DNA from: Flavobacteriales bacterium
GTDB taxonomy: Bacteria; Bacteroidota; Bacteroidia; Flavobacteriales_D; Crocinitomicaceae
Reading direction: 5' to 3'
Length of the DNA: 62,589 nt
Assembly (NCBI GenBank): GCA_947474675.1
Contig: CANJKA010000009.1
Coordinates: 1-62,589, forward strand
Under the pieces are notes generated by a model that worked only from the letters and a program-made list of their open reading frames with translations, was not told the origin of the DNA and searched no databases. The position numbers and the translations under genes are program-made. Below are positions 10,701 through 21,000 of the stretch, in pieces. Position 1 is the first letter of the stretch, and each line of letters starts with the position of its first letter.

Positions 10701-11524
10701 AAGAAAAATTAGTATTGGAAACTGAAGGTAATGTAAATACTAAAACTCAAATTGACGATGCTGAAAAAAAGATTGGTGGAAGAGATTTGATTGAAATTGA
10801 AAGTTTAGCCGAAACTGGAAATAGCTTAAAAATTTTAAAATTAGAAGTTGATGCAGACGGATTAAACAGTAGTCAAAAGGATGATAGCCATGGTCGGGAA
10901 GTTTCAGATAAATTAATATCTGAAAATGAATTAATTTATGATAAATCAAATGATCAAAAAGGACATCAACAAGAAACCAATGAATTGTTACGTCAAGCAA
11001 ATGTAAATATGGGGAATGATTTGACAATTGCGTATAATGATGAAATGGTTAAATATTTAGCAAGTCAAAATTCGATTAAAGAAAAAAAATCGACTGTTTC
11101 TGAATTTGGTGATGAAGCAAAAACTAAATTAATTGAAAATAATCAATTGTTGAGTGATAGAAATGCTGAATTGTCTGATGATGTTGATAAACAAAATTCA
11201 GAACAAAAAAATAAGCAAATGGAATCTAATCAAGCGATTCATGACAAACAAAAAGTAGTTGATGCTGTAAAACCTATTATAGAAAATTCTATTGGTAAAG
11301 AATATAAAGAAGGAGTTACAGAAGAAAAATTTACTCAAAATGATGAGAATGGTTTAATGAAATCCATAATAACTAGAAGAGTTGTCGTAATAGGAGGAAA
11401 GGGAGATGTTTATGTGAAAACTCAATCTACGACAATTATAACTTATACGAAAAATGGAAGTCCGATCAACGAATCTGTTTGGCAAAAAGAAACACAAGGT
11501 CCTCATTTAACAAAAAACATATAG
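7748..11524 (+). CDS. Large exported protein: carboxypeptidase-regulatory-like domain, TPR-like array, long charged tail
   Basis: 1258 aa with a Sec signal peptide (residues 1-18, MKIILFISAFLISFVGVSQ). Next is a beta-sandwich of the carboxypeptidase regulatory-like type (about 22-110, GGKITNSDTGDKPEAGVTV). Then come about nine TPR-like helical hairpins (about 175-765), each with a YxxAxxxYxxAL-type core such as KKYEEAIAKYEAAQ, and Ala/Lys rich. Residues 790-1205 are a highly charged, low-complexity, probably coiled-coil region, and the C-terminus is a short beta-rich patch (VVVIGGKGDVYVKTQ). There is no T9SS sorting domain, so a periplasmic location is likeliest. I do not recognise a named family; a scaffold role in the cell envelope is plausible. 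mpl follows 36 nt downstream. Confidence 0.75.
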   Translation: MKIILFISAFLISFVGVSQDITFNFGGKITNSDTGDKPEAGVTVVCLVNGKTISTTSTGSNGSYKLSATSPVGSIFTVVFSKPGLVSKRVVFNTTKMNPEDMITGGKQDMALPGVLFGERPGVDLSFLETEPVATSNWSEDDGAFIFDMVAIAKTKKKIADALAAGGKPDDTEVKYKAAIDAGAVLASQKKYEEAIAKYEAAQLIKPKETLPTTKIAELDKLIAAENNASAASAQLETEYKNLISAADNLRNQKKYTEATAKYNEALKKKSDPYPTGEINKMKVLLDAQKAEELKLAQFEALKKEGMDLATTKKWNEAKTKLNAALALKADPIITAKIKEIDTELGRLEADKAKTAKYDLLMSTADGLLASGKLDEAKAKYMEASVLEATQTLPKTKILEVNNLIAKKAKTDKLILEGNTAFAKSDWAGSKAKFEEVLTVDVTNEVAKAKLKEINAKLDASKGEAEKIAQFEALKKEGLALATAKKYPEAKNKLQQAIDMKPDAAISLKIKEIDDLLKANQSQAALEEDYKKLISEASLLESAKNYDGAIAKYKEAQVKKPLEALPKTKITELGKLKAAAANSTQADAAKTALYNNHMASGAKNFAAKKYEVALTDFQNALSVKPSDSPAQSKISETQQILDNLANANNKNAEAKKQFDKIMAEAKKKFDSKVYGEAKTLYESALAIVSTDAFALKQVVECEKLGKKQIGDEENAAFNKIIAVADKKFNEKDYLKAKEYYERVLVFRTNDPYSLAQIDKINKLLNPTPVVQDIQPEKLQDLGIPFKEDDEAAQIALNKANLERENVKTIALREGVDLVNTHLDEKYSQKEEQHLKTNEEVERINKSISDNADNKSESHQDVIELIELEVKKHEEKSVEDNLVEDKTHQDLQATMHSAKVENSEYFLEKQEAYHDKATLSAEQIASHYDDGVDLTEKYDDKNIVSSESIIEIENTIIEKQISDDESRTLVEETISNAITQINDQDKEKLVLETEGNVNTKTQIDDAEKKIGGRDLIEIESLAETGNSLKILKLEVDADGLNSSQKDDSHGREVSDKLISENELIYDKSNDQKGHQQETNELLRQANVNMGNDLTIAYNDEMVKYLASQNSIKEKKSTVSEFGDEAKTKLIENNQLLSDRNAELSDDVDKQNSEQKNKQMESNQAIHDKQKVVDAVKPIIENSIGKEYKEGVTEEKFTQNDENGLMKSIITRRVVVIGGKGDVYVKTQSTTIITYTKNGSPINESVWQKETQGPHLTKNI

Positions 11525-11560
11525 TTATTTGTCGGTGAATACTGAATTTAAAATTATTTC

Positions 11561-12922
11561 ATGAATGTACATTTTATAGCAATTGGCGGAAGTGCCATGC
11601 ACAATTTAGCAATCGCATTAAGTAGAAAAGGAATTAATGTTACAGGTTCTGATGATGAAATTTTTGAGCCATCAAATACACGTTTAAAAAAACAAGGGAT
11701 TTTACCTGATTCAATTGGTTGGAATTCTGATTTAATTAATACTGATATAGATGCTGTGATTCTAGGTATGCATGCTCGAGAAGATAATCCTGAATTGTTA
11801 AAAGCAAAAGAATTAAATATTCCAATTTATTCATATCCTGAATATTTGTACGAACAAAGTAAAGATAAAATTAGAGTGGTTATTGGTGGAAGTCATGGTA
11901 AAACGACTATTACTTCTATGATTTTACATGTTGTCAATGAATTGAAAATGAATGTTGATTATATGGTCGGAGCTCAATTAGATGGTTACGATTGTATGGT
12001 TCGTTTGACAGAAGATGCACCAATAATGCTATTAGAAGGGGATGAATATTTAAGCTCTCCGATTGATAGAAGACCAAAGTTTCATTTGTATAAACCTAAT
12101 ATTGCTATATTGAGTGGTATTGCATGGGATCATATTAATGTATTTCCGACATTTGAAAATTACGTTGAACAATTTGATATATTCTGTCAACAAATTGAAG
12201 AAAAAGGAACTTTGATTTACAATGAAGAAGATGAGGAAGTTAAAAAACTTGGAATCAAATATGCTAATTCAGTAAAAACGATCGCTTATCAAACTCCAGT
12301 TTACGATGTCACTGATACTGGAACTAGACTTCATTTTGAAGGGAAAGAATACGACTTACAAATATTTGGAGGACATAACTTACAAAATTTAATGGGAGCA
12401 ATGCGAGTAGGTGAAGCAATGGGAATTGAGCCTCACACTTTCTTTCAAGCTGTAACCTCATTTACAGGAGCTGGAAAACGTTTGCAAAAAGTAATTGAGA
12501 AAAAATCATTTACCATGTTTAAAGATTTTGCTCATTCACCTTCTAAATTGAAAGCAACTACCACTGCAGTAAAAGAGCAATTCATTGAAAGAAAGGTAAT
12601 TGCTTGTATGGAATTACATACATTTTCTTCTTTGAAAAAAGAATTTTTACCGCATTATATCGGAGCGATGAATAAGGCGGATGAAGCGATTGTTTATTTT
12701 AGTCACGAAGTTGTTCATCATAAAAAATTAGAACCAATTACAAAAGAAATGGTTCAAGAAGCTTTCGGAGGGAAAGTTACTGTTATGACTGAAACAGCTG
12801 AAGTGCTCGATTATATTCATCATCAAAAATGGAATAACTCTGTTTTATTAATGATGTCATCAGGGACTTTTGATGGAATTAATTATGAAGCTTTAGGTGA
12901 AGAAATAGCAGAAAGTATTTAA
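11561..12922 (+). CDS. mpl: Mpl-type murein peptide ligase (Mur ligase family)
   Basis: A 453-aa Mur ligase that joins recycled tripeptide (L-Ala-gamma-D-Glu-meso-DAP) to UDP-MurNAc in peptidoglycan recycling. The N-terminal UDP-binding Rossmann motif is FIAIGGSAMHNLAIAL; the ATP P-loop is GGSHGKTTITSM (about residues 108-119); LEGDEYLSSPIDRRPKF and AWDHINVFPTF match the central domain. The SAMHNLA start and the DEY motif distinguish Mpl from MurC. The start is the ATG directly before the Rossmann strand. A strong bidirectional hairpin follows about 180 bp downstream. Confidence 0.88.
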   Translation: MNVHFIAIGGSAMHNLAIALSRKGINVTGSDDEIFEPSNTRLKKQGILPDSIGWNSDLINTDIDAVILGMHAREDNPELLKAKELNIPIYSYPEYLYEQSKDKIRVVIGGSHGKTTITSMILHVVNELKMNVDYMVGAQLDGYDCMVRLTEDAPIMLLEGDEYLSSPIDRRPKFHLYKPNIAILSGIAWDHINVFPTFENYVEQFDIFCQQIEEKGTLIYNEEDEEVKKLGIKYANSVKTIAYQTPVYDVTDTGTRLHFEGKEYDLQIFGGHNLQNLMGAMRVGEAMGIEPHTFFQAVTSFTGAGKRLQKVIEKKSFTMFKDFAHSPSKLKATTTAVKEQFIERKVIACMELHTFSSLKKEFLPHYIGAMNKADEAIVYFSHEVVHHKKLEPITKEMVQEAFGGKVTVMTETAEVLDYIHHQKWNNSVLLMMSSGTFDGINYEALGEEIAESI

Positions 12923-13101
12923 TACCAAATGAATTTATATTTTGGTCCAACTATACACAGTTATTTTTAATCAGTTTGATGAAGAAAAATATTGTAAAGT
13001 ATAGTCTATGGTACGTTTTTTTTGAAGAATAAATGATGAAAAAGAATAAGTAGATTGGACTATAATATATGTTCACAAGGTATAAGATATGATTATAAAC
13101 T

Positions 13102-13138
13102 AAAAAGCTCCAATAAGAATTACTTATCGGAGCTTTTT
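13102..13138. terminator. Bidirectional intrinsic terminator between mpl and the DUF4199 gene
   Basis: A 10-bp stem, AAAAAGCTCC with GGAGCTTTTT, continued after one mismatch by ATAAG/CTTAT around an AATTA loop. A/T runs on both sides let it terminate both convergent genes. Confidence 0.8.
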
Positions 13139-13156
13139 AGTTTTTTAGAAAATATT

Positions 13157-13720
13157 TTAATTCTTATTTTTAAAGACTATTTTTCTTAAAATAATAGTGA
13201 TAAAAATACTATTAAACATTGCGTATAAAAGCATGGCTAACATGGCGAAAGTTGCATTATTACTAGCACTTAAAGCACTCTTACCATTGTTCTTTTCAGC
13301 TTTCTTAATTTGCTTAACGGTCATTACTTCGTAATTAGCATTCGAATCTCTCAATTTTTGAAATTGTTTGGGATCTTTTATGATTTTATCTAATAAGACT
13401 TCACGATCAGCAATTTTACTTTCAATGTATGCAGGGTCAACTTTTGCATAATAGATATAAAGAAAAAGACTGACAAGTATTGCATACGGAAAACCTGCTG
13501 TCATTCCACTTTTTATATCTTTTAAAGCATTTCCTTGTTCAGTGTCTTTTCTTTTTTGAAGGTATAACCCAATGGTTATAGCTAAAATTAGAAAAAACAT
13601 ATTTAAAAATAGAGACGGGATAAATGATTTTTCAGAAGACATTCCCATGCCAAAAAGACTTAGTTTTACTAACATCCATCCGAAGGCAAGAATAATTCCG
13701 GTTTTTAAAGTAACTCTCAT
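13157..13720 (-). CDS. DUF4199 family membrane protein
   Basis: A 187-aa protein with four predicted TM segments (about residues 8-28, 34-52, 75-93 and 156-178) and a hydrophilic loop between TM3 and TM4. The order and the DIKSGMTAGFPYAILVSL segment at TM3 match the DUF4199 family, found almost only in Bacteroidota. No biochemical function is known. It is upstream of rho on the other side of a heptamer-type repeat and shares a terminator with mpl. Confidence 0.75.
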   Translation of the reverse strand: MRVTLKTGIILAFGWMLVKLSLFGMGMSSEKSFIPSLFLNMFFLILAITIGLYLQKRKDTEQGNALKDIKSGMTAGFPYAILVSLFLYIYYAKVDPAYIESKIADREVLLDKIIKDPKQFQKLRDSNANYEVMTVKQIKKAEKNNGKSALSASNNATFAMLAMLLYAMFNSIFITIILRKIVFKNKN

Positions 13721-13730
13721 ATTTTTTGAA

Positions 13731-13792
13731 TTGTGAATGTTTAATGTTTGATTTTTAATTATTTATAATCAAACATCAAAAATTCATCATTA
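13731..13792. repeat. Heptamer-word inverted repeat between rho and the DUF4199 gene
   Basis: Words TGAATGT, TTAATGT and TTGATTT face the complementary AATCAAACATCAAA and form a 9-bp stem (13745-13753 with 13767-13775). No clear T-run follows on the minus strand, so a terminator role for rho is uncertain. Confidence 0.5.
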
Positions 13793-13796
13793 TAAT

Positions 13797-15788
13797 TTAT
13801 CTGTTCATGGAAACCAAGAACTCTTCATTCGAAATCGTTCCTTCCATGTTATTTTTTAAGAATTCCATTGCCTCAACAGGATTCATATCAGAAATGAATT
13901 TACGAAGAACCCAAATACGTTGTAACATATCTTTGTTTAATAGTAAGTCATCTCTTCTTGTTCCTGAAGCAATAAGATCAATAGCAGGGAAGATACGACG
14001 GTTCGAAATTTTACGATCCAATTGTAATTCCATGTTACCAGTTCCTTTAAACTCTTCGAAGATAACTTCGTCCATTTTAGATCCTGTATCCGTTAATGCT
14101 GTTGCTAAAATTGTAAGTGATCCACCGTTTTCAATTTTACGAGCAGCACCGAAGAAACGTTTTGGTTTGTGTAAAGCATTTGCATCAACACCTCCAGATA
14201 ATACTTTCCCTGAAGATGGAGAAACGGTATTGTAAGCTCTAGCCAAACGAGTGATTGAATCTAAAAGAATACAAACATCGTGACCACATTCAACCATTCT
14301 TTTTGCTTTTTCTAGAACCATATTTGCCACTTTTACATGACGGTCAGCAGGTTCGTCGAAAGTAGATGCGATAACTTCTGCTTTTACACTTCTAGCCATA
14401 TCTGTAACCTCTTCTGGACGTTCATCAATAAGAAGTACGATTAAATAAGTTTCAGGATGATTAGCAGCAATAGCGTTTGCAACATCTTTTAATAACATTG
14501 TTTTACCTGTTTTAGGCTGAGCAACGATTAATCCACGTTGACCTTTTCCAATCGGAGCAAACATATCCATTACACGTGTAGAAAGAGTTTCTTGTTTGTG
14601 TCCTGTTAATTTGAATTTTTCGTCAGGGAAAAGAGGTGTTAAATATTGAAAAGGAACGCGATCTCTAATATAAGAAGGATGACGACCATTGATAGAATCA
14701 ACTTTTACTAAAGGGAAAAACTTCTCACCTTCTCTTGGAGGACGAATAGACCCTTTAATAGTATCTCCAGTTTTAATCCCAAAAAGTTTAATTTGACTTT
14801 GAGAAACATAAACATCATCTGGAGATGGTAAATAATTGTAATCTGAAGAACGTAAAAATCCAAATCCCTCAGCAGCAACTTCAAGAACTCCTTCAGCGGT
14901 AACGATACCAACTAAATCATACATTTCCTCTTCTTTTTCTCTTTCAATTTGTTGAGGAGATTTATTTTGATTCGGATTTTGTTTTTGCTGATTGTTTTGA
15001 TTTTGTTGAGCAGGATTGTTTTGTTGAGCAGGATTGTTTTGGTTCTGGTGAACTGGTTTAATATAACTCGGGTGATTTGGATTGTTTTGGTTTTGAGTAT
15101 TTACAGGCTTTTGGTTCTTGTCAACTCCTACACGAGGATTTGGAACATTTGGCGTTATATTTGGTTTAATTTCGCCCCCTGCTGCAATAGTTGCAGCAGC
15201 AGCTTCCGCAGCTAACTTTAACAATTTACTTGGGTGAGGATTTGGTTTATTAACCTTTGGAGAAACAGCCTCTTTTTGAACATTTGGAGCAGTTACTTCA
15301 GATGTTTCAGCTTTTACTTGAATTTCTTTAACTTTTTCTTTTTTAATTTCTGAATTTTCAGAAAATAAATTAGATTGGTTGGCAGGAACATCTTCAGTGA
15401 TGATTACTTTTTTAATTGTACGTGCTCTTTTTGGTTTTCCAGCTTCTGGAAGAGCTTCTTCAACTATAGGCAGAGTTATAATTGTTTCAACTTTTTCGTC
15501 TTCTTTCTTTTTTAGTTCAACAGGAGATTTTACCTTTTTTGTGGCAGAAGGAGTTTTTAGTACTTTTTCAACTTCTTTTTCAACAACCACTTCTATTACT
15601 TCTTTGACTGCCTTAGTAGCTTTAACCACTTTTTCAGTTTTTACTGCTTTTTCTGCTTTAGCTGGTACAGATGTAATTTGCTCAATTAATTCTGCTTTTT
15701 TAAGTGTTTCAAAATTTTTGACTCCTAATGATTTTGCAATTTCTTTTAAATCAGGGAGTTTTTTGCTCTCTAAATCTTTTTTATCCAT
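13797..15788 (-). CDS. rho: Transcription termination factor Rho with long disordered insertion
   Basis: RNA-dependent hexameric ATPase that terminates transcription. I start it at the ATG at 15788 (663 aa; [18 protein letters not shown] is the canonical Rho-N helix bundle); the frame stays open 195 nt further upstream, but that segment looks non-coding. Domains: Rho-N (1-40), a Lys/Glu/Val-rich then Asn/Gln/Pro-rich region (about 41-283) that E. coli Rho (419 aa) lacks, the CSD-type RNA-binding domain (about 290-370, with EGFGFLR), and the RecA-like ATPase with Walker A QPKTGKT and Walker [15 protein letters not shown]. Bacteroidota Rho proteins are known for such insertions, which in gut Bacteroides promote phase separation. 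The 5' leader may carry autoregulation; this was not resolvable. Confidence 0.95.
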   Translation of the reverse strand: MDKKDLESKKLPDLKEIAKSLGVKNFETLKKAELIEQITSVPAKAEKAVKTEKVVKATKAVKEVIEVVVEKEVEKVLKTPSATKKVKSPVELKKKEDEKVETIITLPIVEEALPEAGKPKRARTIKKVIITEDVPANQSNLFSENSEIKKEKVKEIQVKAETSEVTAPNVQKEAVSPKVNKPNPHPSKLLKLAAEAAAATIAAGGEIKPNITPNVPNPRVGVDKNQKPVNTQNQNNPNHPSYIKPVHQNQNNPAQQNNPAQQNQNNQQKQNPNQNKSPQQIEREKEEEMYDLVGIVTAEGVLEVAAEGFGFLRSSDYNYLPSPDDVYVSQSQIKLFGIKTGDTIKGSIRPPREGEKFFPLVKVDSINGRHPSYIRDRVPFQYLTPLFPDEKFKLTGHKQETLSTRVMDMFAPIGKGQRGLIVAQPKTGKTMLLKDVANAIAANHPETYLIVLLIDERPEEVTDMARSVKAEVIASTFDEPADRHVKVANMVLEKAKRMVECGHDVCILLDSITRLARAYNTVSPSSGKVLSGGVDANALHKPKRFFGAARKIENGGSLTILATALTDTGSKMDEVIFEEFKGTGNMELQLDRKISNRRIFPAIDLIASGTRRDDLLLNKDMLQRIWVLRKFISDMNPVEAMEFLKNNMEGTISNEEFLVSMNR

Positions 15789-16506
15789 AAAATGATAAAT
15801 ATATATTGTTTTGAATTTTTTTGAGGTGTTTCTTTCGAAATAATTTTTTGGAATTTCAAGAGAACAAAGAATGATTTTTTGTTCTGCGGTACAATAGTAC
15901 AAAATTTCTTTCTTTTGACAATGGAACTTTTTATTTTTTTTAATTAATAGTTGAATGAATAGATTCAAGACAGAATGATTCAATTTAGAAAGACTGATGA
16001 ATATTGTTAAACTCAGTTCATCAGGGGTACATGAAATAGTTGGGGAGAAATAGTATTAGTAAAAATTAAAAATGATATTAAAAGTAATTAAGAAGTTTAA
16101 GTGTGAACTGGGCTTTCTATAGAAGTAGCTGTAAATTTCTTCGTAATTGCGTTTCGCTTTTTCTGCGAAAATAAGCATGAGAAAAAGCATAACTTTTGAA
16201 GACCAAGTGATAACGCAGGGAAAGAGTATTTACCTGCGGTTTTACGTAATAGAATGGAGTAAAAATTTCCTTAGAAAGGTCCTTGATTTTTGCTTACTTT
16301 TCATCAAGGAAAAGTAAGAAGAATAATAATCGAAGCTAAATTGACAGTTTATTTTAATATGAGAATCGAAGAATAATTATTTACTCCCCAGAAAATTGAT
16401 GTGATCCGTTCATCAATCTAAGAGAGAAGAGGTCTTGATTCTTAAAGAAAAGCGATCTTGAGTCTAATTTTTTCTTGCTATATTTGAAGTCTAAAAAATA
16501 GATTTT
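15789..16506. other. 718-bp intergenic region with foldable repeats, no gene seen
   Basis: No ORF with coding character was found. It holds GCTTTTTCT facing AGAAAAAGC around 16149-16200, a CGCAGG/CCTGCG hairpin (16214-16219 with 16233-16238), an interleaved repeat at 16280-16318 listed separately, and, near 16400-16490, words resembling the repeat at 5230-5286 (GTTCATCA, TCTAAGAG, GCGATCT). The first ~195 nt are the rho leader. Confidence 0.5.
16280..16318. repeat. Interleaved inverted repeats (possible H-type pseudoknot)
   Basis: Segments occur in the order A-B-A'-B': TCCTTGAT (16280-16287), CTTACTTTT (16293-16301), ATCAAGGA (16303-16310) and AAAAGTAAG (16310-16318). A pairs with A' and B with B', so both helices can form only as a pseudoknot or as alternatives. 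Similar CCTTGAT...ATCAAGG motifs are, from memory, dispersed in other Bacteroidota genomes. Confidence 0.45.
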
Positions 16507-17904
16507 ATGAAGTCATTATTTTCAATGTTTGGATTTGTTACTGCTTTTATGCTAATTGGTAGTTTGTTTTATTTGGAAACTGTTTTACCTAATATAAGTC
16601 CGATTCTTTTTAAAAGTCTTCGTTATATTTTAATGGCTTTTCTTTTAGTTGTTTCTTTTAAAAGAAAGAAAATGTCTTTATGGATTTTTTCAGCGATGGT
16701 AATTGGAATTGAAGTTGGAATTGACTTCCCCGGTTTTGCTCTGGAAATGGCTCGCTTTGGAACTATCTTTTTGAGATTAATTAAAACTCTTGTTGCCCCT
16801 TTAATTTTCGCAACACTTGTTGTAGGTATTGCTGGACATAGTAATATCAAACAAGTTGGTCGAATGGGACTTAAAAGTATTATATACTTTGAAATTGTAA
16901 CGACAATTGCACTGTTTATAGGGTTGTTGGCTATTAATTTAAGTCAAGCTGGTGTTGGTGCTCATGCTGAAAAAAGAGAGGCAGATACTGCTCGATCTAC
17001 TGAGCTTTTAGCGGCTGCTTCAGCTCCGAAAGATCATTTGGTTGAAATATTCCCTGAAAATATTGCAAAATCTATTTACGATAATAACATACTTCAAGTG
17101 GTAGTTTTTTCTGTGATTTTTGCCGTTGGTTTAGGAATGGTTAAACATCAAAGACAAAAAGAAACAATGCTTAATTTCTTTGAAGGATTGAGTGAGGTAA
17201 TGTTTAAATTTACTGATATTGTTATGTATATTGCTCCATTAGCTGTTTTTGGAGCACTTTCAAGTACAGTTGCAAAATCTGGGGTTGATGTTTTAATGAA
17301 TTTAATGAAGTTAGTGGGGACCTTATACGTTGCTTTAATTGTATTTGTATTAGTTGTTTTTCTTCCTATCGCTTTGATTTCTAAAATTCCAATTAAACGT
17401 TTTTTAAATGCTGTTTCAGAGCCAGTTTCTCTAGCTTTTGCTACTGCAAGTAGTGAAGCGTCTTTGCCAATTGCTATGGAAAATTTAGAGAAATTTGGAG
17501 TTGCTAAAAAAGTAGTTGCTTTTGTGTTACCTACTGGATATAGTTTTAATCTTGATGGAACTACACTTTATTTGTCCTTGGCAACGGTTTTTATAGCACA
17601 AATGTGTGGAGTAAATCTTCCTATCAGTGAACAAATTGGTATTTGTTTTGTTTTAATGTTAACGAGTAAAGGTGTCGCTGGGGTTAGAGGTGCTTCTTTT
17701 GTTATTTTAGCTGGTGCTGTTGGAAGCATTAAAGGATTAAATGCTGAACAAGCGAGTGTTATTTTAGCTGTAGATGCGTTAATGGACATGGGAAGAACTA
17801 GTATAAATGTACTTGGAAATTGTTTAGCATCCGTGGTAATTGCTAAAAGCGAAGGTGAATTTGATATGGATATTGCTACTGGTAAAAAGGAATTTGTAGC
17901 TTAA
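16507..17904 (+). CDS. Dicarboxylate/amino acid:cation symporter (DAACS family)
   Basis: A 465-aa transporter of the GltP/DctA type (TC 2.A.23), taking up glutamate, aspartate or C4-dicarboxylates with H+ or Na+. Signature segments: LIKTLVAPLIFATLVVGIAG (TM2-3), the serine-rich hairpin FATASSEASLPIAMENLEKF, PTGYSFNLDGTTLY (TM7 cation site) and TSKGVAGVRGASFVILAG (second hairpin), then DALMDMGRTSINVLGN (substrate-binding Asp and Asn). All re-entrant loop motifs are intact. The N-terminus has two extra hydrophobic segments (residues 1-53) before the core, common in Bacteroidota homologues. The substrate cannot be assigned. Confidence 0.88.
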   Translation: MKSLFSMFGFVTAFMLIGSLFYLETVLPNISPILFKSLRYILMAFLLVVSFKRKKMSLWIFSAMVIGIEVGIDFPGFALEMARFGTIFLRLIKTLVAPLIFATLVVGIAGHSNIKQVGRMGLKSIIYFEIVTTIALFIGLLAINLSQAGVGAHAEKREADTARSTELLAAASAPKDHLVEIFPENIAKSIYDNNILQVVVFSVIFAVGLGMVKHQRQKETMLNFFEGLSEVMFKFTDIVMYIAPLAVFGALSSTVAKSGVDVLMNLMKLVGTLYVALIVFVLVVFLPIALISKIPIKRFLNAVSEPVSLAFATASSEASLPIAMENLEKFGVAKKVVAFVLPTGYSFNLDGTTLYLSLATVFIAQMCGVNLPISEQIGICFVLMLTSKGVAGVRGASFVILAGAVGSIKGLNAEQASVILAVDALMDMGRTSINVLGNCLASVVIAKSEGEFDMDIATGKKEFVA

Positions 17905-18064
17905 AGATATTATAAATATTAATTGTTTATTTTCGATAGAGTTTATTAAATTATCGATGAATACTGGTTTTTGTCTATTTAGTTGCTTTTTTATAGTTTT
18001 TGTCTGGGATAATTAGTTTATTTGTTCTATTCAATATTTAAAATTATCAACTAATTAAAATACA

Positions 18065-21000
18065 ATGATAAGAACATTCATTTTAGCCATAATTCTGCTT
18101 TTTTCGAGTTCTCTTTTTTCTCAAATCACTTATCCAGGTACTCCTACAGTTGGACCTATTGAAATGGTATATGATTATTCTGTCTCTAATTGTAATGTAA
18201 TTGATATTCCAGATGCACCAACAAGAGTATTTCGGGATGCTTCAGGAAATTTAAATTTAATGGCATCTCATTATACAAGTTGGAGGATGACAGGTGCAAA
18301 TTTCAATACTTTAACAAAAGATTGTGCTTCTGTAATGACATCTGATTTAGATACAGATCCTTCAAAATTTAATAATCAAGAATGGATTTCTTCAACCTAT
18401 ACAGAAGATGGTACAACTGTTCATGCTTTAATTCACGATGAATATGTGCCATGTGGAAATTGGAATAATTGCTGGTATAATGGAATTACTTATGCTTCTT
18501 CAACCAATGGAGGTCAAACATATTCACATACTACTGCACCAAGTAATTTAGTAGCTGCTTCACCATATCAATCCCCTTATCCTACAGTTCATACTGCTTT
18601 TGGTATTTTTGGAGGTTCTAATATTATTAAAAAAGATGGGTATTATTATGTAATGGTTCATTTAGAAGCACATCTTTTGCAAGAATGGGGTGTAGGTGTT
18701 ATTAGAACAAATAATTTAAGTGATCCTACAAGTTGGAGAGGATGGGACGGGACTGATTATACGGTTTCTTTTGTTAATCCATATACAGCCACAGGTTATA
18801 ATCCTGCTGATAAAGTTTTAGCTCCAGTTTCTAGAGATCGGATTGCAAAAATGTGTTCCAGCTTAACATATAATACTTATTTTGGAAAATACATGGTTGC
18901 CGATTATTCAAATTGTGTCGTCAATGGTGTTATGACTTATGGATTTTTCTATGCTCTTTCAGATGATTTAATTAATTGGTCTTCACCTCGTTTGATTTTA
19001 CAAACAACGTCTACTTGGGCAGTTGGAGGTTCTCTATATGCTTCTATTATTGATCATAATGATGTTACCCGAAATTTTGAACAACCTGGTCAAACATGTT
19101 ATATGTATTATACAAAATGGAATTCGGGAACTTATGATCGTGATTTAGTAAGAGTTCCGGTAACTTTTAACAAAGAAATTGTTACTTCATTTGTTGTAAA
19201 TAGTACGACAGATTTATCGGATAAAACACCGGGAGATGGAATTTGTTTAACAACAGGAGGAGTATGTTCTCTTAGAGCTGCTTTAGAAGAATCAAATGCT
19301 CGTCCACCCTATGATTTATATGATGTTACACCTATGCCAATAACATTTAATATTTCGGGAACAGGGGTTAAGACGATAACTCCTACAATTGGATATCCTG
19401 AAATTTTTTATCCAATTAATGTGAACGGTTACACTCAAACCGGTGGTGCTGAAAATACAAATAATTTTAATCAAGGATTGAATACTGCAATTAAAGTAAA
19501 AGTTGACGGATTAAATACAGGTGGTACTTTTGCATTTCATTGCGGAAATAACACATTAAAAGGACTTTCACTTGTAAATGGAAATATTGATTTTTTATAC
19601 GAGGAAGGATATTCAAAAACTAAGGATAATAACACAATTCAAGGTTGTTTTATTGGAATGAGTGCAAATGGAATAGCACAGGTGGATGCTGCATTGCATT
19701 TTAATAATCAAGATTTAAATACAATTGGTGGAACTACAAATGCAACTCGAAATTTAATAGGTGGAGGAATTGTTTTTGAAAAATCAGATTCTAATTCTGT
19801 TTATGGAAATTATTTTGGTACTACGTTAACTGGTGTTACTTCAAGTGGAACAAATGCTCATAGTATTCAAATTTTAGATTCATCTTCTTATAATTTTATT
19901 GGTGGAACGAATGCGATGGAACCCAATTTAATTTCAGGTGGAAATCGTGGAGTAATGATTCAGGGTTTAGGGACAATTGAAAATGAAATAGTGAATAATT
20001 TAATTGGTTCAACAATTGATGGTGTAACTGCTTTAGGAAATCAAAATGCAGGGGTTTTATTGTCAAATGGAACAGCTTTTAATATCATTTCTGGAAATGT
20101 AATCATGGCAAACTCGGTTGATGAAGCGGGAATTTGGATGGATAGTACATTTAATAATACGATTAAATCAAATTACATAGGAACGAGTGCTAATCAAGTT
20201 GCTGTTGCAGGAAATGGAAATGTAGGAACTTTTAGCGGTGGTATTGTCATGATGAATGAAAGTGCTAATAATATGATTGGTGGAGCAAATTCAGCAGATG
20301 GAAATGTAATTGCGAATAATATTTTTGGAATTTTAGTACAATCAAATACAGGGATTGGAAATACATTTAAATCAAATCTTTATTACAATAATTCAGAAAT
20401 GGCAATTGACATTGATGGAGATTATACTCCTTCAGGTGAAGATGCTTTAGATGTCGATTTAGGACCGAATGGGACTCAGAATTATCCTGTAATTACCGCT
20501 TCATATGTAACTGCTTCACAAATATCTATGGTTGGAACCTTTAATTCTAAAGCTAATAAAACCTATACAATTCAATATTATTCAAATGTTGCATGTAATC
20601 AATCTGGGAATGGCGAAGGTAAAGTTTTAATTGGAACACAAACTTTAACTACAAATTCTTCAGGGAATGCTACAATTAATGTTTCTTTTTCTGCTGTTGT
20701 TGTAGTTGGAAGTTCAATAACTTGTCTAGCTACAGATGATTTAAATTCTACTTCAGAGTTTTCAGAATGTGTTTTAACTCAAGCTGCTTCTGCACCTTCA
20801 ATCCCAACGATTTCAGCATCAGGTGCTTTGACTTTTTGCCAAGGAAATACTGTAACTTTAACTTCTACCGCTGCAACGTCTTATTTATGGTCGACAGGAG
20901 CTACAACTCAATCGATTGTAGTCTCTTCTACAGGAAGTTATAGTGTTACCGTTTATAATGCACAAGGATTGTCAGCAATTTCAAATGCCACATCTGTAAC

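Noticed and set aside
13807..14235. 142-codon plus-strand ORF
   Set aside because: Antisense to the conserved Rho ATPase domain.
13797..15983. Rho starting at 15983 (728 aa)
   Set aside because: The extra 65 residues are Lys/Ile/Tyr-rich with no resemblance to Rho, while the ATG at 15788 begins with the canonical Rho-N sequence.
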